A DNA stretch of 64,000 nucleotides. It comes from Brassica napus. Its lineage: Eukaryota; Streptophyta; Magnoliopsida; Brassicales; Brassicaceae. This document shows, one piece after another, positions 22,959-34,200 of this stretch (within the stretch, counting starts at the first letter, position 1; each line of letters starts with the position of its first letter). The translations under genes and the position numbers were made by a program. The stretch is taken from NCBI RefSeq assembly GCF_020379485.1, contig NW_026014699.1, positions 372,001-436,000 of the forward strand. The letters are read 5' to 3'. The notes beneath the pieces were generated by a model, which saw only the letters and a program-made list of their open reading frames with translations, was not told the DNA's origin and did no database searches.

Positions 22959-23566
22959 TGTTGAGTTGAGCTGAATATATATGTATGAAGAGCTAAGGAG
23001 TTGAAGAGGAAAGGAGATGAGGAAGCTTGAGAGAGTTTAGGGAGAGCATGGTACGGACGTCCGTACAAGGCCGTACAAGCCGTACAGTCCGTACCATCCA
23101 GCATCGACCAAGACTTACCTTGCATCAGCCAAGTAACACGGTAACTAAGGTAAAGGGAAGGAACTTACCTTGAGGCATCAGACCGTTTAGGGATAAGGTA
23201 GAGCGCGCCTTGACAGGCTGGAACAGCTGGAAAGGCAAGAGCATCTCGGTCCAAGATGCCAGATACTCCGCGCATGTGGAGAAGCTAATTGGCTAGTCCA
23301 AATGAGCTTATCCTCTCCTGATTGACCTCACATGCTTTAGTCTTCTCTTGATTTCGAAAACCCTTGTATGCTCTCTCTATATATTGTAACTCATCAACCC
23401 TAATGAAGATTATGCAGTTTGAGTCTCTCTAATCTCTTAGACACTATGCTTTTCTCTTAGACACTAAACGGCTCTATCTAGTCTCCTAATCTTTCACAAA
23501 CTTCTCTTAATCACTTCCTAAACACTCTCTTTATTCTGTTTACTCTAAGGATCTCTTAATCTCATA
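22959..23566 (+). repeat. 3' LTR of D, 608 bp
   Basis: Same length and sequence, by eye, as the 5' LTR; followed by the AGCTC target copy. Confidence 0.96.
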
Positions 23567-23757
23567 AGCTCCACCTTGATCAGGATGATCCGCAAAATCT
23601 TGATTCTCATCCGCCTCAATTCCATTCCCTCCCTCATGATCAAGGTGAGATGGTTCTTCAGCTTCTTGTCTTTCAGATGACTGATTCTCTGTCGACTCCT
23701 GGGACATTCCAATTCCAAGACCTTCTAGTATCTGTCTCAAGCTTGTAGCTCTATCTG
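23567..23757 (-). pseudogene. Gag-Pol of E, linker piece between D and F
   Basis: 191 nt of E coding about residues 837-900: the end of the integrase region and the acidic linker (GLGIGMSQ, DHEGG). In frame with the neighbouring E pieces. AAGGT at 23758-23762 is the left target-site copy of F. Confidence 0.92.
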
Positions 23758-23762
23758 AAGGT

Positions 23763-24372
23763 TATGAGATTAAGAGATCCTTAGAGTAAACAGAATAAAG
23801 AGAGTGTTTAGGAAGTGATTAAGAGAAGTTTGTGAAAGATTAGGAGACTAGATAGAGCCGTTTAGTGTCTAAGAGAAAGGCATAGTGTCTAAGAGATTAG
23901 AGAGACTCAAACTGCATAATCTTCATTAGGGTTGATGAGTTACAATATATAGAGAGAGCATACAAGGGTTTTCGAAATCAAGAGAAGACTAAAGCATGTG
24001 AGGTCAATCAGGAGAGGATAAGCTCATTTGGACTAGCCAATTAGCTTCTCCACATGCGCGGAGTATCTGGCATCTTGGACCGAGATGCTCTTGCCTTTCC
24101 AGCTGTTCCAGCCTGTCAAGGCGCGCTCTACCTTATCCCTAAACGGTCTGATGCCTCAAGGTAAGTTCCTTCCCTTTACCTTAGTTACCGTGTTACTTGG
24201 CTGATGCAAGGTAAGTCTTGGTCGATGCTGGATGGTACGGACTGTACGGCTTGTACGGCCTTGTACGGACGTCCGTACCATGCTCTCCCTAAACTCTCTC
24301 AAGCTTCCTCATCTCCTTTCCTCTTCAACTCCTTAGCTCTTCATACATATATATATTCAGCTCAACTCAACA
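23763..24372 (-). repeat. LTR1 of F (outer 3' LTR), 610 bp
   Basis: Plus strand TATGAGATTAAG to ACTCAACA. Pairs with LTR3 by the shared AAAGGCATAG variant and by the AAGGT duplication. Confidence 0.93.
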
Positions 24373-24457
24373 CTCCCCCTCAAGCTTAGCTTTGTATAAG
24401 TCTAAGCTTGGACAGCCACAAGATCTTCCTCATTAAAAACCTCACCAAAGAAAACCC
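24373..24457 (-). other. Polypurine tract and truncated 3' untranslated region of F
   Basis: Identical to the start of the region after LTR2 (26915 onward) up to AAAACCC, where it stops and delta sequence begins. The junction shows 2-nt (CC) microhomology. Confidence 0.9.
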
Positions 24458-26304
24458 TGTGGAGTCTGTGTGTTTAAGCAGCACAACGGATAGGTGTGAT
24501 AATCTCACATGGCATGCAAGGCTGGGACATCCTCATGCCAAGGCAATTGAACTGATTCTACCAAGTATGGCGTTCAATCACTTGGAGTGTGAAGCTTGTA
24601 TACTTGGAAAGCACTGTAGAACTGTCTTCCCAACATCAGAAACCATATATGAGAATTGCTTTGATCTGGTGCATTCAGACGTGTGGACAGCTCCCTGTAT
24701 GTCTAGAGACAGCCATAAGTACTTTGTGACTTTCATTGATGAGAAGTCCAAGTACACATGGATCACCATGATTCCCTCCAAAGACAGAGTCCTGGAAGCC
24801 TTCATGAACTTCCAAGCATATGTTACTAACCAGTACAATGCCACTGTGAAGATTCTGAGGTCTGATAATGGAGGAGAATACACTAGCAATGCTTTCAAGA
24901 GTCATCTTGCAAAGCATGGGATTGTGCAACAAACTAGCTGTCCTTACACACCACAACAAAATGGGGTGGCTGAGAGGAAGAACAGACATTTGATGGAGGT
25001 TGCGAGATCAATCATGTTCCACATGAATGTCCCTAAGAGGTTTTGGAGTGATGCTGTTCAGACTGCTTGCTATCTCATCAATAGAGTGCCAACCCGTGTA
25101 TTGAAGAAACTGTCTCCCTTTGAAGTATTAAACAAGGCCAAGCCACACATTGATCATTTGAGAGTCTTTGGGTGCTTATGTTATGTGATGATTCCCGGAG
25201 AAAGAAGGAACAAGCTAGAGGCAAAGAGTACTAAAGCTATGTTCATTGGGTACTCAATCACTCAGAAAGGCTACAAATGTTATGATCCAATAACTAGGAG
25301 AGTTATGGTATCTAGGGAAGTGAAGTTTGTTGAGTCTAAAGGGTATTATGAGGAGAAGAAATGGGAAGACCTAGAGGATCTGTCCCGAGCTCCATCAGAG
25401 AAGGCAACAACATTGAGGGTGTTGTTGGAGAGGCTAGGGATAGGATTATCCCAAGATCAGGAACCAGGAAGAACAGGACCTTCTAATCAAGCTGGAGAAG
25501 CTGGAGGAACAACTCCTCTTGATCATGAGAGGGGGAATGGATCTGAATCAGGGGAGCAGGAGCATAACCAAGAGGATTCAGGTCAGCATGATCAGGAGGA
25601 GACACATGAAGTAGAGAGTGGAGCTCAGTCAGGTGGAAATGAGCAGGGAGAACCTACTGGAAAAGAGCAGGGAGAACCTACTGGTTTAAGAGAGGAAGCA
25701 CAAGAGAATGTTCAGGCTGAAGAACAGGTTGAGACCTTGCGGAGGAGCACAAGGATAAGGAGGGATCCTTCCAACTGGGTAAACACGAGAGTGTACTACA
25801 ATGCCCAGGCTGTGGAGCATCCCTCTCAAGCTGTGTGTTCCTTTGCTGAGTTTCCAGAAGAGCACATGGTGTTTATGTGTAACTTGGATGAGAATGAGAT
25901 ACCAAGATCTTATGAAGAAGCTATGAAGCACAAGGTTTGGAGAGATTCAGTAGGAGATGAAAGGGATGCAATGATCAGGAATGATACTTGGTATGAGAGT
26001 GAGTTACCTAAAGGGAAGAAGGCAGTTTCAAGCAGATGGATCTTCACCATCAAGTACCTTGCAAATGGGGAGATAGATAGGCGCAAGACTAGGCTGGTTG
26101 CAAGAGGATTTACACAAACTTATGGGGAAGATTACATTGATACTTTTGCACCAGTGGCCAAGCTTCACACAATTCGAATTGTCTTATCTATTGCAACAAA
26201 CTTGGAGTGGGATTTGTGGCAAATGGATGTGAAGAATGCGTTCTTGCAAGGTGAACTTGAAGATGAAGTATACATGCATCCACCTCCTGGTCTTGAGCAT
26301 CTAG
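24458..26304 (+). pseudogene. Delta copia pol fragment G (HHCC finger, integrase, start of RT)
   Basis: Plus-strand piece of a delta polyprotein, from just after the protease domain to just past the [10 protein letters not shown] of RT. It holds the HHCC finger, the integrase triad, the acidic linker and the WQMDVKNAF aspartate, with no stop. No LTR, gag or RNase H of this copy is present. It differs from I and J by substitutions and by a 24-nt tandem duplication in the linker (25641-25664, repeated from 25665), so it is a separate delta copy. Its right end, TCTAG|TATGAG, looks like a normal beta insertion into delta RT; its left end is a non-homologous joint. A reading frame runs in from upstream by chance. 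Confidence 0.9.
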
Positions 26305-26914
26305 TATGAGATTAAGAGATCCTTAGAGTAAACAGAATAAAGAGAGTGTTTAGGAAGTGATTAAGAGAAGTTTGTGAAAGATTAGGAGACTAGATAGAGC
26401 TGTTTAGTGTCTAAGAGAAAAGCATAGTGTCTAAGAGATTAGAGAGACTCAAACTGCATAATCTTCATTAGGGTTGATGAGTTACAATATATAGAGAGAG
26501 CATACAAGGGTTTTCGAAATCAAGAGAAGACTAAAGCATGTGAGGTCAATCAGGAGAGGATAAGCTCATTTGGACTAGCCAATTAGCTTCTCCACATGCG
26601 CGGAGTATCTGGCATCTTGGACCGAGATGCTCTTGCCTTTCCAGCTGTTCCAGCCTGTCAAGGCGCGCTCTACCTTATCCCTAAACGGTCTGATGCCTCA
26701 AGGTAAGTTCCTTCCCTTTACCTTAGTTACCGTGTTACTTGGCTGATGCAAGGTAAGTCTTGGTCGATGCTGGATGGTACGGACTGTACGGCTTGTACGG
26801 CCTTGTACGGACGTCCGTACCATGCTCTCCCTAAACTCTCTCAAGCTTCCTCATCTCCTTTCCTCTTCAACTCCTTAGCTCTTCATACATATATATATTC
26901 AGCTCAACTCAACA
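26305..26914 (-). repeat. LTR2 within F, 610 bp (extra LTR)
   Basis: Full beta LTR between G and a complete polypurine tract and pol. It differs from LTR1 and LTR3 at AAAAGCATAG (as in D) and AGCTGTTTAG (unique). The left flank TCTAG matches the delta sequence; no matching right flank is found anywhere in F. Confidence 0.92.
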
Positions 26915-27054
26915 CTCCCCCTCAAGCTTAGCTTTGTATAAGTCTAAGCTTGGACAGCCACAAGATCTTCCTCATTAAAAACCTCACCAAAGAAAACCCA
27001 ATGGGATAAAACTTTGATGAGGGAAAAAGAGTAAAGACCTTGCAGCTAAGGGGA

Positions 27055-30000
27055 TTAGCTCCTTCTCTTCCCAAGATCAATGAGGCCCAACCTGATGTGA
27101 ATGGACTCCATTGTCTTCTGTCTTGCAGCCTTGGTGAACACATCCGCTAGCTGATCTTCACTCCTTGTGTAACATGGCAAGATCACCCCTAGCACAATCA
27201 TCTGCCTCACCTTGTGACAATCAACTTCAATGTGCTTGGTCCTCTCATGAAACACCGAGTTGGATGCAATGTGGATGGCAGCTTGATTGTCACAATGCAT
27301 TGTCATTGGAGTTGCTTGATCGATCTCCAAGTGCTTCAAGATGCCTTTGATCCATACCAACTCGTTGGTGAGCTTCAGCATGGCTCTATACTCGGCTTCT
27401 GCACTTGAACATGACACTACCTTCTGCTTCTTGCTCTTCCAAGTCACCAAGTTGCCTCCAATGAATGTGCAATAGCCTGTGGTTGATCTCCTGTCTGCTC
27501 TATCACCAGCCCAATCCGCATCACAATATCCCACCACTTCAGTGCTTCCATTGCAGCCCATCCATACTCCTTGATCAGGTGAGCCGTTGAGATACATCAA
27601 GATCCTCTCCACCATGTGCCAGTGATGTTCCTTAGGCACTTGCATGTGTTGACTCACCTGATTCACAGCAAAGCAGATGTCAGGTCTAGTTATAGTAAGA
27701 TAAATCAATTTGCCAACTAGTTTTCTATAGAGTTTAGGATCCTGATAAGGTTTGCTGTCTTCAATCTCCCCCTCTCGTGGGACTTTGTAGCCATCCTCCA
27801 TAGGCATCCTTGCTGTCTTGCCTCCATAAGCACCTGCACCTTTCAAAAGATCAAGTGTATATTTCCTTTGGGACATGAACAAACCTTCCTTGGATCTACA
27901 TATCTCAATTCCAAGGAAGTATTTCATTTCTCCCAAGTCTTTAATCTCAAACATGGATTTAAGAAACTCCTTGGTTGCTATGATACCTTCCTTATCACTC
28001 CCTGTGATAATGATATCATCAACATACACAAGGAGAGCAATCATACCTGAGGGAGTCGTGAGAGTGAAGAGAGTGTGATCTAGTTCAGACTTCTTGAAGC
28101 CTCGGCCATTCAGAGTAGTGCTCAACTTGTTGTACCAAGCCCTTGGTGATTGCTTCAGTCCATAGATGGCTTTCTTCAATCTCAGTACATTCCCACTCTT
28201 TACTAAGTGTTCAAGGCCTGGAGGTGGATGCATATACACTTCATCCTCAAGTTCACCTTGTAGAAACGCATTCTTCACATCCATTTGCCATAACCCCCAT
28301 CCAAGATTCACAGCCAAGCTTAGTACAATCCGGATTGTGTGGAGTTTAGCTACTGGTGCAAAGGTTTCTATGTAATCTTCTCCATAAGTTTGAGTGAACC
28401 CTCTTGCAACTAGTCTTGACTTCTTCCTCTCAACCTTTCCATCCGCTTTGTACTTGATTGTGAATATCCATCTACTAGTCACAGCCTTCTTCCCTTTTGG
28501 TAACTCACTCTCATACCATGTATCATTCTTGATCATCGCTCCTGCCTCATCTCCAACTGATTCCTTCCATTCTTTATCTTTCATTGCTTCTTCATAGCTT
28601 CTTGGGATGTGATTCTCATCCAAGTTTACCATGAACGCGCAATGTGCTTCTGGATATTGAGCAAAGGAGCACACGGCTTGAGAAGGATGCTCCACAGCTT
28701 GGGCATTGTAGTACACTCTCGTGTTTACCCAACTGGAAGGATCCTTCCTTATCCTTGTACTCCTTCTTAGTGGCTGCACAACTGGTTCTTCTTCCTGTTG
28801 TTCTTCTACCACTTCATCTTGAGAAGGTGTTTGTGTCACACCATGATCATGTCCATGACCATCCGAGCCTATGCTCTCTTCTCCTTCATTCTCTACTCCT
28901 CCTTCATCTTGGTTGGCCTCTTGCATAGGCTCCTCATGCTCCTCTCCTCCCTCATGATCAAGGTGGGATGGTGAACCAACTTCAGGAGGTGTAGTTGCGT
29001 GATTCCTCGGATCCTGGGATGTACTGATTCCAAGACCTTCAAGAATGATCCGCAAGGTGGTGGCCTTGTCTGATGTTAAGTCCTTCAGGTCTTCTTGATT
29101 CTTTTCTTCATAGTATCCTCTATCTTCCAAGAACTTCACATCTCTAGATACAAGAACTCTCCTTGCTATAGGATCATAGCATTTGTATCCTTTCTGTGTA
29201 GCTGAGTATCCTATGAACACAGCCTTAGTGCTTCTTGCTTCTAGCTTGTTGATCATCTCTCCTGGTTTGAGGACAAAGCATAGGCATCCAAAGATTCGCA
29301 AGTAATCAAGAGCTGGCTTGTACCTGTTTAGAACTTCAAATGGAGCCTTCTCATTCAGAACTTTGGTTGGAGTTCTGTTTATCAGGTAACAAGCAGTGGC
29401 AACCGCATCACTCCAAAATCTCTTTGGAACATTACTCTGAAACATAAGTGACCTTGCCACTTCCATGAGATGCCTATTCTTCCTCTCAGCCACTCCATTT
29501 TGCTGTGGAGTATAAGGACAGCTTGTTTGATGTAGAATCCCATGTTGTGATAGGTGTTGCTTGAATGCATGACTCGTGTACTCTCCTCCATTATCTGATC
29601 TCAAAATTTTAATCTTAGCATGATAATGGTTAGTTACATAAGTTTGAAAATTCCTAAATGCATCAAGTACCCTATCTTTGGTCTGAATTAAGGTTAACCA
29701 GGTGTATTTGGATTTTTCATCAATGAATGTGACAAAATACTTATAACTATCTCTAGATAAGCAAGGGGCAGTCCATACATCTGAATGAATTAGATCAAAG
29801 CAATTATCATAAACAGTAGTAGACTTTTGAAACACAGTTCTACAATGCTTGCCTAAAATGCAAGCTTCACAATCCTTATTCTCAAACACAACACCTGGTA
29901 CCATTAAGTTCAAAGCTTTAACATGAGGGTGTCCTACTCTAGCATGCCACAATGCATTTTTATTCAACAAAGAAGCAGAAGTAAACGAGCAACTATAATC

Positions 30001-30553
30001 AGGAACAGAAGTGAGTTCTTCAAGCATATAGAGATCTCCCTTAGTCACCCCTTTCCCAATCAACCTGCTGCTCTCAATATCCTGAAACTTCACATCATTA
30101 GGACTAAAGATAACATTGCATTGTAAATCATTAGTACATTTCTTCACTGATAATAGGTTTGATGTGAATTCAGGCATGTAAAAAGCTCTAGATTCTTTGT
30201 TAAACAGCTTAAGCTTTCCTATTCCTCTAATGGGTATCTTATCCCCATTTGCTATCATCACATGCCCATGTGTAGGTTCTATATCCTTAATCAAGTTTTC
30301 ATCACTTATCATATGATGTGATGCACCAGAATCAACAATCAATGGTTTACCTACTCGTTTAGCATTATGGCATAGATTACTAAGTGATGAATGCATCTTA
30401 TCAGTTCTAGCAATGTAAGCATGCCTATACTCATTCCTAGCTTCTAACCGTTCTACTAGTTCTCTAATCAAGTGATCATCCTTATATGCAATCATAGAAG
30501 CTCCAAAGGAATAACCGTAAGTGTTACCGTTTTCCTTTAGCATTTTGAAGAGG
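27055..30553 (-). pseudogene. Gag-Pol of F, C-terminal part, split from gag by H
   Basis: Beta Gag-Pol from about codon 339 to the stop, almost identical to D (for example V-to-I in DYLRIFGC). Protease, integrase, RT and RNase H motifs are all present and no stop or shift is seen. With 36561-37576 it totals 4515 nt, the full beta length, so only H breaks it. The part near LTR2 may derive from a different beta copy than the gag end. Confidence 0.93.
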
Positions 30554-30558
30554 GCATC

Positions 30559-31159
30559 TGTTGAGATGAGCTGAGGAATATGAGGAGAGTTGTTCAGGGT
30601 TGAAGAGGTTGTGATGTGGAGAAGAGGAGAAGGATTGGCCTTAGGGAGAACCGTCCGTACCGGTCCGTACAGGTCCGTACCATGGCCGTACGGCCGTACA
30701 GACGGTATCGACCAAGCGGTAAAGAAATGTTACCGCGAGAAGAAGTTCACGGTCTGATCATGTTTTGCCTTAACCAAAGAAGGCATATGACCGTTTATGG
30801 ATAGAGGAAGAGCGTCTCTACAGGCTGGCACAGGCTGGAAGGATAAGGTTCACTTTTAGCATAGTGACCACGCGTGTGGAGAGGCTCATTGGTCCGGTTC
30901 AAATTAAAGGCTTCCTTAGACTTGACCTCACATGCTTAGTCTCTTCTTAAACCCTAGTATCACCTCCTATATATTGTAAACACTCTCTCATTAATTAAAG
31001 TATGCGAGTTATGTTACTCTCTCTCTAGTCTCTCTCTCTTGTTCATCATGGATCATACTTAATCTCCCCATTTCTCTCACAATCTCTTCTAAACCTCTCT
31101 TAATCTCTTACCAAATCTCTCTTAATCTCTCAATACCTATTCTACTCTCTAATCTCATA
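30559..31159 (+). repeat. 5' LTR of H, 601 bp
   Basis: TGTTGAGATG to CTCATA. U3 has five CCGTAC/GTACGG motifs at about 30655-30699; a TATA box (TATATATT) is at 30968-30975 with TGTAAAC after it. Confidence 0.96.
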
Positions 31160-31172
31160 TGGTATCAGAGCC
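31160..31172 (+). other. Primer binding site of H (initiator tRNA-Met)
   Basis: TGGTATCAGAGCC directly after the LTR; the leader here is short (31173-31251, 79 nt). Confidence 0.95.
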
Positions 31173-31251
31173 AGGTTGGCTTTGGTATTGAGAGATCCTT
31201 GTTCCTTTCTTTACATTTGCGAGTTTGTTCTTGTGTGTTAAAGAAGAGGAG

Positions 31252-34200
31252 ATGGAGACGACCAACTTTAGCAAACTGGTGACGGTTCCGGTTGCACTGA
31301 AGGGAGGCTCGAACTACTTGATGTGGTCCCAGTTGGTGAGGACTACCATTGGAAGGCTAGGGTTGTGGAACCACATCACAGATGATGGTCCGGAGCCAGT
31401 GGCCAAAGAAGATGAAGAAGAAGGCGACGGGAAGACTCTTGCGGTAGCTGAAGCAAAGAGATGGGTCCAAGAGGATTTGATGGTGCTGTCTGTGCTCCAT
31501 GCCTCCCTGGAGCTCCCCATACTTGAAGCTTACGTGCACTTTGAGACTCCTAAGCGCCTTTGGGACATGCTCCATAAGAGGTATGGAAACAAGTCCAACA
31601 TAAGCCGGGTGTTTGATCTGAAGCAAACCATCAGTGTCTTGAGGCAAGATGGAGAAGATCTCACCAAGCACATGGGGAAGTTTGGAGCTTTGTGGTCCGA
31701 ACTTGAGAGTCTTAGACCCAACACAACTGATGAGGAATCGCTCATTGAGAGGAGAGAGCAAGATCAGGTGTTTGGGCTATTGATGACTCTAGATGAAAGC
31801 TACCAGGATGTGATCAAGCATATCCTGAGATCACCTACTCTCCCATCCATGGAGGAGGTATGCGCTCAACTTCAGAAGGAGGAAGGCTCTCTTGGGTTGT
31901 TTGGAGGCAAGAAGGGAATGTCCACGGCTCATAAAGCAGAAGAGGCGCAAGCAAACAAGGCAGCGTACCGTGGAGATGGAAGGAAGTATGAGAAGTATGA
32001 GGGAAGCTGTGAGCATTGCAAGCGGCAGGGGCATAAGAAGAGTCAGTGCTGGATCCTACATCCACACCTCAGGCCTAGCAAGTTCAACAAGGATAGAGAA
32101 GCTAAGGCTCACCTTTCTGCTGAAGCAAGTGGTGCCGGCTCATCAGGGGCTAGTCCAAATGTCAAGGCGGGTGAAAGTGAAGGCAGAGCTCTAACTTCTC
32201 AGGAGGTGATCACCAAGGCTGACTTTGAGGCTTTCATCCGAGCCCTCAAGGAGTCTGGTAAAATGCTAGGCAACACTCTTGGATACTCATACTCTGCTCA
32301 TACATTACCTAGTATCTCTGATAAACTGTTAGACATTTTTAAAATCTCATGTACTGCCACTGCTCATACTAGCATAACTGATAGATTGTTAGGAGTAGTT
32401 AAGAGCCTGAAAGCTGAAAATGAAACATCTAGAACCAAGACTGCTAGGAGCTTGCATAAACCATTGATAATTGACTCTGGTGCATCTCATCACATGATTA
32501 GTGATAACAATCTGATAAAAGACATAGAACCTGCCCTTGGACATGTTATGATTGCAAATGGAGATAGAATTCCCATTAGGGGCATTGGTAAACTGAACTT
32601 GTTTAATAAGGATTCAAAAGCTTTTTACATGCCTGAGTTCACCTCTAATCTTTTATCAGTTAAGAAATGCACTACTGATCTTCAATGCAATGTTATTTTC
32701 AGTCCTAATGATGTTAAGTTTCAGGATATTAAGAGCAGTAAGTTGATTGGGCAAGGAGCAACCAAGGGGGATCTTTACATGATTGAAGACCTTGCACCTA
32801 TTTCTAGTTCTTGTTTCTCGTTTAGTTCTGTTTCTTCCTTAAGTACTGATGCTCTGTGGCATGCTAGGCTAGGACATCCACATGTTAGGGCCTTAAGCAT
32901 TATGTTACCAGGTGTCATGTTTAAAAATAATGATTGTGAGGCATGTATTTTGGGCAAACATTGTAAGACTGTTTTTCAGAGATCATCTACTCTTTATGCA
33001 AACTGCTTTGATTTAATTCACTCTGATGTTTGGACGGCACCTTGCTTATCTAGGGATGATTACAAGTATTATGTCACATTCATTGATGAAAAATCCAAAT
33101 ACACCTGGTTAACATTGATTAAAACTAAAGATAGGGTCCTTGATGCATTTAAAAATTTTCAAGCCTATGTGACTAACCAATATCATGCCAAGATTAAGAT
33201 TTTCAGGTCTGATAATGGTGGGGAGTATACTGGGCATGCATTTCGTGATCACCTTGCTCAACATGGGATTCTTCACCAGACTAGCTGCCCATACACTCCA
33301 CAGCAGAATGGAGTTGCGGAAAGGAAGAACAGACATCTCATGGAGGTGTCCCGGTCCATGATGTTCCACAAAGGGGTTCCCAAGAGGTATTGGAGTGATG
33401 CTGTGATGACTGCGTGCTACCTGATCAACAGGATACCAACCAGGATCTTGGCAGATCAATCTCCATTTGAGGTACTCAACAAGAGCAGGCCAGTCTTGGA
33501 TCACCTGAGGACCTTTGGATGCGTGTGTTATGTTCTTGTACCAGGCGAGCAGAGAAACAAACTAGAAGCAAAGAGCACCAAGGCTATGATGATTGGGTAT
33601 TCCACTTCACAGAAGGGATACAAATGCTATGATCCTACAGCTAGGAGAGTCCTAGTGTCAAGGGATGTCAGATTCATGGAAGACAAAGGATACTATGATG
33701 AGCAGACATGGGAAGACTTGGAGGATCTCTCCCAGCCATCAGAAAGAGCTGCTTGCTTGAGAAACATCCTAGAGGGGCTCGGAATTGGAGTGTCCCAGGA
33801 TCAGAGTAGGCGTCCAGAACCTACTCCAGCTGCAGCAGAAGAACCATCCCACTTTGCACATGAGGGGGGAAGTGAATCAGTATCTGAACTAGAGGACCAA
33901 GGCTTAGAAGAGGCAGGTGAGCTAGGAAACAGAGGAACTGATTCTCCTGTCCAAAGTGGAGAAGGATCAGCAAGGGGAGAACTGAATGAAGAAGATCAGA
34001 GACAAGGAGAGGCTAGAGCTGAAGCTGAAGAACAGACTGAAGCAGTGACTCCACAAGTAGAAGAAGAACAAGAGATGGCACAAGAAGGGCCAGTGTTGAG
34101 AAGGAGTACAAGGCTGAGGAAGGATCCTTCCAGTTGGGTAAACACGAGAGTGTACTACAATGCCCAAGCTGTGAAGCATCCTACTCAGGCTGTGTGTTCC

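Larger units (their letters stand above)
17483..23566 (+). mobile_element. Copia element D (family beta), complete and very young
   Basis: Complete 6084-bp plus-strand element inserted in E, flanked by AGCTC at 17478-17482 and 23567-23571. Its two 608-bp LTRs look identical by eye, and the 1504-codon Gag-Pol has no stop or shift. Primer binding site and polypurine tract are intact. By these criteria it is the best candidate in the window for an active element. Confidence 0.97.

Noticed and set aside
24204..24457. Small open frames in beta LTRs and a frame entering fragment G
   Set aside because: Repeated in every beta LTR copy, no domain, start codons within U3 or the 3' untranslated region; chance frames.
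26305..26914. LTR2 as a solo LTR
   Set aside because: It is followed by a complete polypurine tract and pol on one side, and its flanks carry no matching 5-bp duplication.
31225..31251. Upstream extension of H Gag-Pol
   Set aside because: The extra nine codons lack an ATG; METTNFSK at 31252 aligns with the Gag starts of the related families.
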